DNA from: Clavelina lepadiformis
Taxonomy: Eukaryota; Chordata; Ascidiacea; Aplousobranchia; Clavelinidae
Direction of reading: 5' to 3'
DNA: 64,000 nt
NCBI RefSeq assembly: GCF_947623445.1
Contig: NC_135244.1
Location: forward strand, 7,130,001-7,194,000
In this document: positions 24,901 through 37,500 of the stretch, piece after piece
How the letters are laid out: the number at the start of each line of letters is the position of its first letter
Position numbering within the stretch: the stretch's first letter is position 1
The notes under the pieces: model-generated
Databases searched by the model: none
Seen by the model: the letters and a program-made list of their open reading frames with translations, nothing else
What the model was told of the DNA's origin: nothing
Program-made: the position numbers and the translations under genes

Positions 24901-26776
24901 GATTTTTATCGCAGGACGCAAAAATATCCGTAAGGCATCATTTGTAGATGCCAACTCCATGTAATAACATTCGGTTTACACATATACGTAAATTGCAGTG
25001 GGCGTTAACCAGAAAATCAACCGAGTTGGTTGTAGTGTTACAAGAAGCGCACAGTTCGTTAATTTATTAGGCCTGCTTAGAAATATGTCTGATCATCTCA
25101 ACTCTTTATCGACCTTATCGCAAGTGGAAGAATTTGCCACAAGAAACAGTTTGCCGGCGTGGAAGGCAAGCGTGTCTACTGTCTACGCCCTCGGACGGAA
25201 CCGTGTCTAATTTGAAAGGGTTGGGCACTTAGCAGACATTTCAGAACTTGCACGCGGCTTGAAGTTCCCATTACTATTAGCTGCTTTTCGTAAATCAACT
25301 TAATCTAATTAAGTGATATCGATGCCAAGTTTATCAAAAGGTAACAAGTTTGAACTTATTTAACCGGAATTTAAGCGACATAACAACCTACTGTAAACCA
25401 AATATTGATGGGTTTCAACGTGCCATCTAACTGGTGTAAAATATATCTTGTTGTAAGCCGTTTCAGAATGTTGTCTAATGGTTTAATTGCTGCTATGGCA
25501 TGTGAAAACTCTTTGGCAAATTCTTGAAAGATGACTCACGCTTTAAGTAGCATTACTGAAGCCTTTACATGACATTGTATAGTCTTGTTCATAGACACTA
25601 TCATTGCCAAATTTGGTTCTTCTTAGCTGTTATATGGCTGAAGCTTAAGAGATTATAACACTGGCACTGAGTCAAGTAAACGTTTTACAAGTATTCTCTG
25701 TAACTATCTGCCAGGATTTAAAATTACGCAAAAAGTACCTGCTAAACAGGGGCCTTTGTGTATTCTTTCCAAGGAAGAATTTCGTCCACTCGCTCGTTTG
25801 AAGCGACACGGATTAGAATAGGTTCTGCCATCATTGCCACATATCACAGTGGTGTCCGCACAGGTGCAGTAGGCTGCTGCTTCACGTAAGCGTATTTCGG
25901 AGCTTGATATCGGGGAGCAAACTAGTCCCTTTCCGCACTCTCCAAATCTTTGCAACAAAAATTGCAAAATCGGTTTATAATGAAACCAAAACATAAAAAC
26001 GCAACTGAAGTGGTATAATAAATAGCACTAAGCTCATTCGTACATAGCACACCTGTGTAACTATAAAATAACAGCCATTACCGAAATGGCTCCCCGGGCA
26101 AATCACACGAGGAATCCTCCAGGTTTCCACAAACGTAACAGCAGTCACACGAATCCCGAATCAAACCACTTGGACAATTTTCCGGTGGCGCTTCACACCT
26201 GTCGGGATCGCAAACTCCGCACGAAGTGGTCGTCCAATCAAAGAGCAAAGGATGTCTGCATAAACAAAGATGATCACAAATGATAGAACGATTATGATAA
26301 ATTACAACTCAAAATTCGATTGCAGTAAACCAACGTTATTCACGAACTCGAAAAAGTATAACATGTTTAAGTATACCATGTATAAGATTGAATGATCGAT
26401 TCAAAAACACCAAGAACAGAATCCTATTTCTGTTTAACATCCATTACCGTTTGATATGATGCCTGTGCTTGACGTGAACAAAATCTTCGTTGGTTGTGCC
26501 AGTATCTGCAGATACTGGAAGAATTGACAAGAGAGGATCTTCAATACTTGCTTTGATGTCAATGCCAATGTCCAAAGTTTGCGTTGATGCATTTACGGTA
26601 TGAGATATTCTGTTTCGCCTGTGATGATGTCGATGCCCTAACGAAATCCCATTTGCTGGATGCCAAGTCAATCCGACATTGAATACCAAGCATGCAAAAA
26701 GAAATGAAATTTGACGACCTATTGTCGATTTTTGTTGGATAAGCGAAACTCCGACAATCATCTTTCTCATAAACAT
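21906..26776 (-). CDS. Secreted IGFBP-Kazal-Ig protein (KAZALD1/IGFBP7-like), 7 exons, 472 aa
   Basis: Exons in transcript order: 26776-26448, 26255-26082, 25947-25739, 23283-23123, 22968-22824, 22426-22286 and 22165-21906; 1419 nt, all phases close. A hydrophobic stretch near the N-terminus (ISFLFACLVFNVGL) looks like a signal peptide. A His/Arg-rich spacer follows, then a cysteine-rich IGFBP N-terminal module from about residue 122 (CGVCDPDRC, then CDCCYVCG), a Kazal module to about 237 (CTCADTTVICGNDGRTYSNP), and an Ig domain at about 238-338 with the SGSYTCIAENQYG F-strand. This order is that of IGFBP7, IGFBPL1 and KAZALD1. Such proteins act in the extracellular matrix and on growth factors. 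Unlike those relatives, two further exons add about 130 polar residues that end in an acidic FFDDDDFSEGSG stretch. Intron 3 is large (about 2.45 kb). The start is the first ATG in the frame. Confidence 0.88.
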
Positions 26777-29283
26777 GCCAAACACCTTATAACCTTCTTA
26801 GCTATCACCAAATCTTTTTATCACCAATCACCTTCAATATAATGACATTAAAATGAAAACATATACTGTGCAAACATAAGTTCAAGAAATAAAAATCAAA
26901 CAAACAATTTTTAGCAGCTCTAGACCTTACCTTGCGCACTTGAAGTTAATCAGTGTATTGTTGCAAGGCATTTATTTGCTGCCATAACCCTTGACCTAAA
27001 CTAATTCACTGAACAAATCGGATAATCTGAAGCGTAAATCTATTACAAAAGACTGACACACAATACGCTGGAGCATCTGTAGCTCGAAAATTTCTCAGCC
27101 CCGCTAAAAGTTTCGCACTTCGGATTCCATTTCAAACAAAAAAAGAGGCTGAGATTGCGGCAGCCGCCAGCGACGCATCAGATTTACGAGAAAGAAAAAG
27201 TGCACAAACGAGTTTTTTTCACTCGCTAGCCGGAAGAAAAGCCAGAGAAATGAATTTAAAGGTAGGTTATTTATTAGATCTACACATACGTTTTAAGGAA
27301 GTAAATGAGGCCGTTCAGTCCTTTGATAATACATTCTACACAAACGAACAAATAGTTCCGTACTTGAACCTATCGATTTCTAATCCGCTTGCATCATACC
27401 ATTATATGACGTAACGCTTTTCGGTTTATCATTAAAGTTTTCATCCGAGCTAGAAGGGTATTGTTAAGTTGACCACACACATGGCCCAGTTTAAATTTGA
27501 GTCAAACGATTGTTGAAATTTTATTGGTCTTTACACTTCAACAACTTGCAAGTTGAGGCTTATATTAGATATTAATATCAATAATAATGTGTTGAAAAAT
27601 TATTGGGTGTTTTTAACGGTATTGTGACGTGTTTAAGTTTGCTCCCCTGTCTCTCAACTGTATTACAAGCAGCAAAAGGTGTGGCCTGATACATAAAGGA
27701 CAAGATAATAAAACCAACCTCTTTTCCACAGAGCAAGTTCATCAGAATGCCCTTCCATCAAGAAATGTAAACCTCGTCATTGCCACGCATGACTGGTTTT
27801 CCTGATTTTTTGCTTGTCATACGGTAGGGTCGGGCTTATCACTCAGACGCCTCATCTACCATCCCTCGTTAAATATATCACCGCAAAAAAGTTTAAAACA
27901 GGAGGTCAGATTACATAATTCGAGAAGCTGAATCAATAACAATACTGTACCCCAAGAGAAGAAACGACAATAAAACGATTTCCATGACTGCTCAACGGAG
28001 GCAGCTGCAAACCAAAGACGTAATTAGGTTTGCAGCATTTATGGATGCGCACGCCATCAGACGGTGAAAAAACAGGTCTACCACTCTGTATGAATATACC
28101 ACTTTACCGTACGACATCAGCAACCACTGGCAATACCGAATATAGCAAAACACCTAAAAGTGTTATTTGGACAATTCTTATGTACGGATGTGAAACTTGA
28201 ACATTAACAGCTATGTGTAAAACCGAAAATAGTTTAGAAGCCGCTGTGGTTGATGTGTGGTTTTATAGAATGATTCCACGTAGTGTATATTCCAGATTAA
28301 CAAAGTATCTATAATCTTTACATTTAATATCATTTTTATGTTTGGTGACCCGGCGGTGGTAATCTTTCATTTCATCGGTTATAGCCTACAATAACCGAGG
28401 TATTGGATGTCTTGCATGGTATGTTGTATTATGGAAGTCCTTGGTTTGTGAGTATGTCTCCGTTACTTAGTGTGCTGTCACAAGGTTAGCAGCTAACGCT
28501 AAGTCTTGCTTCATACTGAATAAAGAAAAATAAACGATAAATTCACATAATATCTACAGTATATTTTCCAGGAAATTCTAATGCAGAACCTTATATGAGT
28601 ATAACGAACAATACCACCCCCTACTTGTGTACGCGTCCGGGAAACCGTAATTAGGCTACAGCTTGCTGGAATTAGCTTTAAGCTTAAGTTTTTAAATTTT
28701 CTTTGTCATTTTTTATGTCGTTCTTATATAATACGTTTTGCGGATTGAAGGAGATCTCAACACGTTTTTGTAGATGTCAGAAAAATTCGACAGTTCGACC
28801 ATTTTCAACATATTTCAGCACAAAGAACCGGGCTCTCTGAAATATGACCAAAACGATACATGATACCGTTTACTGCAAAACGATAACAACGGAAATGCAA
28901 GATCGTTTTCAACGTTTCCCATTTATCAGAAATGTATTGTACGGCAAAACATACGCACAAATGTAATCATTCGTCAGTCTAAAGTCTTTTTAAAGAATTG
29001 ACATTTGGTAGCAAAATATAGGCCAAAAAGCTGAATAAAACACAGTTTTTTTAAAATAGAGGGCAGTTGACAGTCCTATGCTGTATGTAATAGATAAAAA
29101 ACAAGAAACTACTGCCAACAATGACATCAGCAGGGTTTAGTTCAAATTGCTGAACAGGTTTGTTGCACCATGCATTTATTTGGTTGGTTTACTGATCGAC
29201 TTGTTATAAGGTAATTAGGTTAATAGGTTTGTTGTATGTTACTAACTTACTTCTATCACTGCATTAAGTTACTTCTTTTTACA
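26777..29283. other. Intergenic region between divergent IGFBP-like and SLC22 genes
   Basis: 2.5 kb shared upstream region of two genes that point away from each other; both promoters should be here. It also holds a LINE remnant (about 28130-28290). A 10-bp inverted repeat (GCTGCAAACC / GGTTTGCAGC) is at about 28005-28040. No further gene recognised. Confidence 0.45.
28130..28290 (+). mobile_element. LINE reverse-transcriptase remnant
   Basis: Forward translation gives a short stretch like the end of a non-LTR reverse transcriptase: ILMYGCET, then TLTA, then ENSLEA and WFYRMIPR. This YGCE-W-T phrase just past the RT domain is widespread in animal LINEs. A stop codon lies in the short match and nothing recognisable follows, so it is a small decayed fragment of a different LINE from that at 33.7-34.7 kb. 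Confidence 0.55.
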
Positions 29284-32200
29284 ATGAATCTGAAAGAACT
29301 TCTGGGAAGCAATAATTTTGGTTACTATGAAAAACGACTCTGCTTTCTTCTTTTCTTATCATCAATTCCAAATGCTTTTACAATACTGCAAAGTTTGGTC
29401 AACCAGTATACTCCATCCTATAGATGTGATGTGTCATCAATTGTGAATAACATAAATAAAGAGGTAAATAAATGGCTTTCTAAACTGAAATCATTTTTGT
29501 CTTTGGCGTTGATATTTAGTTTCTGGATAGTTTGTTAAGGTAACACGTTTGATTTCTTTACCCAACGTATTTTTCTTTGTAAAAAGGCTGTGCCAGGTGA
29601 CTGGAGTAATACTTATGCTGAGCAATGGGATGAATATCTCTTAAATCTAACAATTCCTTTTGAGTTAAATGGGCCGGAAACAACGATAAGAAGCTCTTGC
29701 ACACAATACAATGTGTCGTTGGAACCTTTCCAAAATTTCTCGAAACATAGTAAGAATTAAGGGACATTTTATTACTTAGATTTAGGTATATAGGCTTATA
29801 GTTTTTAGTCATACAGTATGTTTATTGTGGACTGGGTATAGGCCTGCCTACGTTTTGGTAAACAAAGTTGTCCCACTTATTCGTCTTTGGTAAATTAAGC
29901 GCAAAATTGTCTGTGGTTGATTTAAATTTGTCCCTTTTTTGAAAACTGCAACAACACAGAAGACTAAATAAATTATTTAACAAAGTTTGCCATCTGGTTG
30001 TGAAAAAATAGCAACAATTTTAAAACGCGATAGAAAATTTAAAACTAAATCAAGCAGTAAAACAAACTAGTCTATTCCATCATCGAGTTATCTTTAGGAG
30101 ATCTTATGCAATCAAAGGAAGAACTTCCATACCAAGATATTGTCGCCTGCTCAGAGTTCTACTTCGAAGGAGTAGAAGTTAGTGCAGTCACTGAAGTATG
30201 TACAAAGTTCTATTTTACGGTACATTCCACAGTATTCCATTTATAGCAAAAAACGTTTTATACATAACAGCATGTGGTGTCACACTTCTAAGGAATAAAA
30301 TTCACATGTTAGATTTAATTACCTATAATCGGCTTGATCGCGAAGTGGTCAGAGTGCTTGGCTTGCAATAATGCAGCCCATGCATGCTCGGTAACCAGTG
30401 CTAGCGCTTATGTTGCAATGCTTTTGGGCAAGGCATTAACGACACTTGCTCCTGTGAAGTGCTCCTGATGAACAGTTCCAAATGCGTGCAATACAATACA
30501 AACAAATTCTTTCCCTCAAAATTATGTTTGGCAATCGAGGCTTACACAACGACTGCTCGGTAACCGGGGCTCGAGCAATGAGGAATCATCATTGAGATTA
30601 AGTCGTGCAAAGACTTTGTGAAGTTTGAGGATAAAGATTATAATACCATGTACCATACCAAATATAACTGAGAATTTTTAGTTACTGCACTTAGAATTAT
30701 GTCGTGAACAGTTATATAAAATGGCTAATTTTTTTTACAGTTTGGATTAGTTTGTGATCAAGCATGGCAAAGACCATTTTTCGTTTCTTTATATATGATG
30801 GGAATGATGATTGGTGGAATATGTGGAGGAATCATCTCAGACTGGTATGGACTAAAAACAATAAACAAGAAATTTATATCGAGCTTTGCCATTCCTATAG
30901 GCTAAGTGATATTTACAAAAGCATTGTATATAGCCTACCATATACTATACAGGTTTGGTCGTAGAGTGGTATTCTTGTTGTTCACCTTACTACAATTTGT
31001 TGTCTCATTTGCAACAAGTTTCGTCACAACACCAGTTCTATATGGAATCGTGGTTTTTCTGGGCGGATGGACTGGTCTTGTGAATTACTCTGCTGCAACT
31101 TTGCTGGGTTTAAGTTATCGCTACCATGAAGCTAGTTTGTAGTGCATTAGCCTTGTAGTATCAATAAAGCTCAGTAGCATACAGAAGAAGTTACAAAGAC
31201 TTTGAAGTAGTATGGTATTTGGTGAAAACTTAAATAGTGTTTTTTGTATTAAACCAATTATATAGCTTCCGAGTTTGTTCCTCCGAAATTTCGATCATTC
31301 AGTTATTTTGCTTTGGGCGCTGGAATCGGAGTTGGAAATATGTTACTTGGGCCCATAATGTACTTTGCTCGTAACTGGCGTTGGTTTATGGGTTTTATGG
31401 GATTGGTTGGAATTCCCTACGTTCCTTACTTTTGGTAAGACTATTTAGTTCAATGTTGTTCGTGTGCAGGAGAGTGTTGCTTCGGAATTGGTACAATATA
31501 TTCAAGCAGTTTATATTCATGCATTCATCCCCAAACTCAGGAAGCATCTGCTGAATTGCATGCAATTAACCAATCATTCAATCGATAAATGGCAATGTTT
31601 GTTTACGAGCACATGAGGCCCTTAACAGAATAAATCGCACTGTTACTTATAACATGTTTCAATCTTATATCAATGCAAGAATATGTTCATTTCTGGCTTC
31701 AAATATTCCAGGTTAATTGATGAAAGTCCAGTTTGGTTGGCTGCTAAAGGGAAAGAAGAAGAGCTTGAGAGAGTACTTCAAAAAATTTCCAGGATTAACA
31801 AACAGAAGAAAAAAACCAAAGAAGAAATCAAACAACTTCTTCCATCTGAAACTGAGAAGGCCCTGCCATCATGCTTTAAGGCAGGCTTGGAGCTCGTGAT
31901 AAATAGTACAATGATAGGGCGACTTCTGATTGCCTGTCTTTCATGGTAATTAAGATATGTTGTTGCTAAAATTACAATAGTAAGTGTAATAAAACGTTTC
32001 AAATAAAACAAATTTTATAATGCTATATATTGGCTACTGATATTGCAAAATTTGACATGTAGAAAAAACGTTTTGACAAAAAATTGGGAACGATCGCATA
32101 GTCAACAACAAACTTTAGTCTCAGTGGACAAAAATTAAACAGTTATTAAAGGGAGGTTGTGTTCTCCAGGTGTGTTGTAAGCATGTCTTACTACGTCATC

Positions 32201-33029
32201 ATTCTCAACGTTAACAACCTGAGTGGAGACCGTTTCGTGAATGTGGCGATAAGTGGTGCCATGGAGCTAGTGGCTCTTGTTTTATTTTACGTCATTGTCG
32301 ATTCATTTGGACGCAGAAAATCCTACATGATAACAATGGCGTGCTGCGCTGCGGGAATTGCTTTAACGCCTTTGGCAGCGATCTGTAAATGGCATTAAAA
32401 ATATTTACCTTATTTTTTGATTTGTTTACCAGTTACAAAACTATTAACTGTTTTATCTGTGAATGAAAAACCAGTAAATCTACAAATGTTTCTGATAAAA
32501 ACCATAAATGAACAGAAGCATTAAGTTACTATAATCTCGTAATTAATATCGTAATTTTATAGGGAATTCATACTTGGTTCTCGCTCTTTCCATGTGTGGC
32601 AGGTTGACGTCAAGCCTCGGTTTTGCGATTATTTTTTTTTATCATGTAGAATTCTTTCCAACACCTACAAGGCAAACGGTGATGGGAGTCTGTGCTGCTT
32701 GCGCCAGAATCGGAGGAATTATTTCCCCATATGTGCTGCATGCAGGTTTTCTGGTGACTTCTAACTTATCTATGAGATTGTCTGACTCTGAAGTTAGAAA
32801 ATATAATTTTGAATGTACGATATTTTGCTCTTGTAAAGGAGAAAATGGTGAAGTTGCTGCTCCATGTATTGGAATGGCGGTTGTGATAGTTCTCTCCGTT
32901 GCATTAAACATTTTCTTACCTGAAACACGCGATCAACCACTTCCGCAAAATGTGGCGGGCAGTTTGAAGATGAAAGGGTTAAGTTTGCTTTCAATGTTCT
33001 TATACTTAAAGTTTAATTCGATTATATAG
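29284..33029 (+). CDS. SLC22 family organic ion transporter (9-10 exons, 563-594 aa)
   Basis: Exons: 29284-29463, 29587-29749, 30098-30195, 30741-30844, 30953-31107, 31266-31434, 31712-31945, 32170-32384 and 32563-33029. All phases close. The product is a 12-span major facilitator of the plasma membrane. SLC22 hallmarks are the N-terminal LGSNNFGYYEKR, a large glycosylation-rich extracellular loop after span 1, the loop motif SDWFGRR (joined across exons 4 and 5), the ESPVWLAAKGKEEE signature after span 6, a second DSFGRR loop, and the closing PETRDQPLP. Members carry organic cations, anions or zwitterions; the substrate cannot be read from sequence. The last exon includes a 93-nt in-frame stretch (32746-32838) with GT-AG ends that fits the family better when removed (563 aa; 594 if kept). 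The exon 5 donor, GTTTAA, is weak. A SINE lies in intron 3. Confidence 0.92.
30331..30660 (+). mobile_element. tRNA-derived SINE in an SLC22 intron
   Basis: Begins with tRNA-like ATCGCGAAGTGGTCAGAGTG followed by GCTTGCAATAATGCAG, contains the family phrases GGGCAAGGCATTAACGA and CGAGCAATGAGGAATCATCA, and ends near AAAGATTATAATACC. It matches 52095-52405 along its length (GAGGAATCA-CA, AAGTCGTGCAAAG, AAAGATTATA). It lies wholly in intron 3 of the SLC22 gene, in the sense direction. Confidence 0.72.
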
Positions 33030-33689
33030 ATAAGTTTAGTCTACGTGATAAATTGTTTTCAAAATATTATAAATTAATGCGCAACTTAAAATCGTTAGGT
33101 TGTTATCTACCAGCCGTTGTTATTGTGTCACGGAATCTGGTGAAAAACAAAAGAAAAAAGACCTTGCCCAACCAGCAATTTCGATCTGATCGAGACAAAG
33201 ATTTAACCTGCCTTACCTTTCTACAATCGTATTTGACAGAACTCTTTATGAAACTAAATGATAATTGACAATTACATATAACCTAGGCTTTTAGCGGGTT
33301 AACTACATTGTTATAAAAAGTGCACGATATTACACAAAATACAACCGTATCCAGTTTAAACAGAAATGGATGAGTTCAAGCCAAGAGGAACCACAAGGCG
33401 TGGTAACTTCTCGTCTCCTCCTCACAACCTAACCACAATAACACGACGCTCCTGAACAATGATATAATCGATCGAAGAAAATTAGAAGATAGCCGTCTGT
33501 TCTGTTTAGTTGATAATCACTATATATGTACTCCTTTAAACGGGCTTACTCGTTTTTATTTTGCATCAAGACATATTGCAGTATCTACAATTTGCTATGG
33601 TGTACTGTATATTATATGCAGAATTTGCTATATATTCCCAATTCGTTGACTAGTGTCTCAGCAAATCAAGTATCAATGTACTCTCTCTC
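33030..33689. other. Intergenic, 3' of SLC22
   Basis: No gene recognised. The 3' UTR of the SLC22 gene should be in the first part. A short frame at 33053-33268 has no domain resemblance. Confidence 0.35.
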
Positions 33690-34700
33690 TTTTCGAAACG
33701 CTCTTTTTCCTCTCAGAAGGGTCGTGGGGTGCAAACGGCTCTAGGAGCACCCGGAACAGTTCGCGATCTTTCGCCACCTCTGTCAGTTCGGTTAAAAGAA
33801 TACCTATAGTCGTGACCAGGGCAGGTCAGTGATTTAAAGTGATGTAGTTGTACCACCTTGTTCTTGGTCGACACGTTGGTCTTTTACCGGTTGTTGTGGG
33901 AAACATGACTTGGTTTGCAATTCTTTCCTGAGGCATTCTGGTGGCATGGCCAAACTATCGTAATTTGGACCCCTCAATTCGAAGAAGTACATAGGGGCTC
34001 AACACTTAGATATTTACGGATTTTGGTGCTACGCATTTGATCTAGTGGTGTTACACCACAAGCCCTTCTTAAAAATCCCATTTCTGAAGCCTGCACCCGT
34101 GAGGGCACTCTTTCAGTCATTATCCAAGACTCATGACCATATAGGTGAGAATTGAAGGAAAACTGACTTATAAATTGAGAGCTTTGCGGTCTTGGAAACC
34201 TCTCGCTTCATGACGACCGAACGTTGAAGCTCATGCATGACTGCACTTGGTTTGCCAATTCGGGTGTCTAATTCAGTGTTCTGCCTTCCATCATTCGTGA
34301 GTTGCACTCCCAGATACTTGAACTTCTCCACCTGGTACAGTGTTTCTCCGCACACTTGCAGCGAGCACTGATCAGGGTATCTTGAAAGACAGTGTACCTC
34401 AGTTTTCTCTATGCTTATTTTCATTCCGGAGTCATTGCAAACAGTTGCAAAACGATCGAGTGCATGTTGAAGATCAGGTTCGAAAGAAGCCAGAAAAAAC
34501 TAGTTTATCTGCAAACAGCAAATGACCGATCCCACTGCTTCCAACCATGACACGCTCTTCGCCAAGGCTGTGCCTGTATATCCAGTTCATGTAAACTATG
34601 AAAAGAAGAGGTGAGAGCACACACCCCTGGTGCAGTCTGCCATCTGCAGTGGAAGGTTTGGACTTAAAAACGAAAGTTTTAGCGAAAGTCAATCAGCAGT
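33690..34700 (-). mobile_element. 5'-truncated LINE (non-LTR retrotransposon), RT to C-terminus
   Basis: On the minus strand the order is that of a LINE ORF2 3' half. An RT block with GRLHQGCVLSPLLFIVYMNW and GHLLFADKLV is followed by KTEVHCLSRYP, a VEKFKYLGVQLTNDGRQ block, LDTRIGKPSAVMHELQRSVV, then an FGHATRMPQER and GKRPTCRPRTRW tail. At least two frame changes and stops interrupt it, and the second Asp of the FADD motif is changed to Lys, so it is dead. The clade was not assigned. Its 5' end meets the decayed zinc-finger copy at about 34700, so it may have truncated that copy. Confidence 0.85.
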
Positions 34701-34701
34701 C

Positions 34702-35215
34702 TGTGGATTACTGATCAAACATAAATGCAATTTAAAGCGACATGTAACGAACATTCTCGCCGGTTAATTTGTGGCACTCGTTTTAATTATAGTAAGCCAT
34801 GCAACAATCCATATACTACGAAGTCATCCCGCTGTGATACTCCTGGAATGGCGATTCAGAATGATTCTAGTGAAGAGAAATTGGCCCCTTCCGAGATACA
34901 TTGAGCAATTGTCGTCACTGTAAAATAGCATATGTACGTAATTTGTAAGGAAAATTTTTTTAACGGCAGCCTGTTTAAATCGTCTTATGAAAATGTACAT
35001 CAGTTCGATGTCTGAGAAATCATTTCGTTTTCCTTTCAACGAAGGAAGTCAAATTTCAAGTGTTCGAAACAAAAATCCGTTTTCGTGTAAAATATGCAAA
35101 AAGTATTTTTCTTCTGATGGGAGACTTTCATACACATGAGCACTCTGCAATATATACGTGTAGCCGTTCACTTTGTGAAAGAAAATTTATCGAAAAAAAT
35201 CAGCAAGAATTGTAA
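34702..35215 (+). pseudogene. Decayed copy of the C2H2 zinc-finger gene at 40.7-41.6 kb
   Basis: Colinear with the intact gene from its first finger to its fourth: TGTGGATTA then AATTTAAAGCGACATGTAAC (intact: AATTTAAATCGACATATAAC); CTGTGATACTCCTGGAA; ATATGTACGTAATTTGTAAG; TCTGAGAAATC; GTGTAAAATATGCAAAAAGT; and CTTTGTGAAAGAAAATTTAT. Stops and length changes run through all frames. It is a segmental copy or retrocopy (no intron evidence either way) that has lost coding ability. The left end is cut by the LINE. Confidence 0.8.
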
Positions 35216-35526
35216 TGTAACAAAATTTAGTAATTGATGTTCTATTCACCACCAACACTGCTTGATACATAACCTGTTTTATCGTTTCTATTTCATTGCC
35301 TTTGTCGTTTCACATTTTCGTGTTTTTATCTTTTAATTGCGTTACCGTGCGAGTTTTATCCTACTGGCACCTCGTCGTTATATAAGCGTCGTGTTATTAG
35401 CGCAAGAGGGTTCAGTTTTAATTACGTTGTGTGCTCGTGTACTGCCTTGAAAAAATATATAAGCATGAGAAATCTTGCCTGAAAGTTTTGCTGGTTTCGC
35501 GGTCGCGGTTCATTACGCCTGTCGCA

Positions 35527-36165
35527 ATGTCAAGCTTTGCGAACGGTTTATTCAAGACAAAGCTTGCTTGTCAAATCTGCTGCAGAGTATTCTGTAACGC
35601 AGTGGTTCCCAAACTATGGTACGCGTACCACTAGTGGTACACGAAGGTCTTCCAGGTGGTACGCGAGCAACTTATCAAATTCACACTAAACGATCACAAA
35701 AGATCTTTTATTGTCGTCGGCATTAATTTAATTCACATAAATTAGGTAGAGCGTGAAATTTCATGCCATGTTCCCTACTGAATACTAATTTCTTAGGGTA
35801 TTGACGCATTGGATTGTAAAACAGGGTTTCTTTGTGACGAAATAGAACGTCGTTTATTACTACATAACAAATCCTTGAAGTTAGTTTTTGTAATACGTTA
35901 GTTATGTTGTAGCACTGTAGCGAGGGCGGTAAAAGTTCGACTAATTTTTGTTTAACATTCACGAGCCTGTAGTAAACATTTTGCTTATCATTTTTTATTT
36001 GTGAATTCTGGAGTTTTGTCGGACCACCTACAATGTAGGTGGTACGCGAACGCTACATGAACCAAAAAAATGGTACGCGAGTAGATAAAGTTTGGGAACC
36101 ACTGCTGTAACGGAAGCTGATTCAAATAATACAGATGTCTTACAACGCACTATAGTGGGAAAGCA
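35527..36165 (+). pseudogene. Zinc-finger-like fragment split by a hAT insertion
   Basis: An ATG at 35527 opens MSSFANGLFKTKLACQICCR, then VFCN, with C2H2-type cysteine spacing. It is broken by the 505-bp hAT element at 35600-36104. Past the element the sequence resumes with GGAAGCTGATTCAAATAATA and a weak finger-like remainder (CLTTHYSGK), now holding stops. Together with its neighbours it suggests that several C2H2 genes once lay here. The family call rests on a short motif and is tentative. Confidence 0.4.
35600..36104. mobile_element. hAT-type DNA transposon, 505 bp, non-autonomous
   Basis: The terminal inverted repeats are CAGTGGTTCCCAAACT at the left and its inverse (AGTTTGGGAACCACTG, one gap-free mismatch at most) at the right, the classic hAT end. 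Perfect 8-bp target-site copies CTGTAACG flank it (35592-35599 and 36105-36112). Sub-terminal GGTACGCG repeats occur at both ends. No transposase frame. Confidence 0.9.
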
Positions 36166-36169
36166 GAGA

Positions 36170-37353
36170 AAACAATAATAAGCAACCCAAGTGGGATTTT
36201 ATTGTTAATGTTCAACTTTAAACGTTAAAGAACAATCCTATATAGGGTTATTTAATGGCAAGATGACATACTCCTTGAGGGTTATACTGCTGTTGGTTCT
36301 GTTTTACTGACAATGTTCTACAAACAGAGTGGTTACCAAAATATATAGATTTACTATATTTTGGTTCATATATGAAACTTCTTCGTTTGAACTTCAGTCA
36401 AGATTAATGGCTTGCCGCAAAGCTGAAGCAATTTTATAACCATCATCTAAAAGTACCAAATAGACGCATTTATGGCATACTACTTGTACGAATCAAATAA
36501 AATACGTCTCTCGAGCACGGGTTGATGAAAAAATAATAACAATAAACGTGGAACAAGCCACGCCTGCTCGACGGAACAGTCAATTTAGACTTGTGTTACA
36601 TCTTTAGCTACTGCAGGAAAGCGAACCATGTGTTACACTTGTTTTTACCCTATATTTATTGCGTTTCTCCTTTGCGGCCGATTATACACTTTTTTGTGCT
36701 TACTTAAACACATGTGTCCGACAGATAGTCGCATGTGTCAAAGAAACTTAAATAAACTGTTTTTAAATAAAAAATGTAACTGTAAATCTGTAAATCTAAG
36801 AGTGAGGACAACAAAGCGTAACACTTGTGATCAGTGCGCGCCCAGAACACAGTGATAATTCGCAACCTGTTCTAACCAGAGTAATAGACGTGTGCATATT
36901 CGGACTTGGATAACTAGATGGTATGGTAGGATACTTATGAGGAAAATCTAGTTGAAGATATTTCCAGTTGTCTGGTTAACGAATTAGAGCAAAATTCCAG
37001 TAATTTCTAATTAATTTGCACAAAGTTTGTGTGCTCTAATTTTAGTTCTAATCTAATTCCCAGTTTTACCGAAAACGTTAGTTTGTCCAATGGCTTTTTT
37101 ACGAATGCTCCTATACCAGGAAAGCGCTATTAAGGAGGTGTATGGGTGTCAAAAAAATTTCGATTTCTTTGTTTATTTTTTTATGTGGTAAAATTATTAA
37201 CTGAACTAGGTTTACCTGATACTATCTCATACTGTAGTAAATCGAAAATCACATATATCTACATCCCCACAGTCAAAAGGGGATTTTTGGGCCTAAAAAT
37301 ACACATTTCCTACTTTTTCATGCCAATTTCTATGTATGTTTTTTCGCGCAACC
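36170..37353. other. Intergenic, weak zinc-finger-like remnant at 36628-36855
   Basis: Mostly featureless. A forward frame at 36628-36855 has many Cys residues, a KCNCKSVNL patch and a terminal TCDQC. This loosely recalls the finger remnant at 38687-38893, but spacing does not fit a working C2H2 finger. Confidence 0.25.
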
Positions 37354-37500
37354 TTGAACTTTGACTTTGAAACACGCCTACTGCTTGGGGAATTCCCAGG
37401 TTACAAAACAACACTAACCATTCTGTCCGGTGATTGGTCTAAATAGATTTTCAAAGCCCTACGTAAGAGTAAAACGAAATCAGAGAAATCTTATTTTTTA
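37354..37500. repeat. Left 147-bp direct repeat flanking a small ORF
   Basis: Starts TTGAACTTTGACTTTGAAAC and ends AGAGAAATCTTATTTTTTA. The same 147 bp recurs at 38190-38336 in the same orientation with roughly 10-15 differences. The ends are not TG...CA and no short target-site copy was found outside the pair. Confidence 0.8.

Noticed and set aside
27251-27262. ATG-led mini-exon before a GTAGGT donor upstream of SLC22
   Set aside because: Joining it to the SLC22 start region fails in phase, and the SLC22 N-terminus is already complete from 29284.
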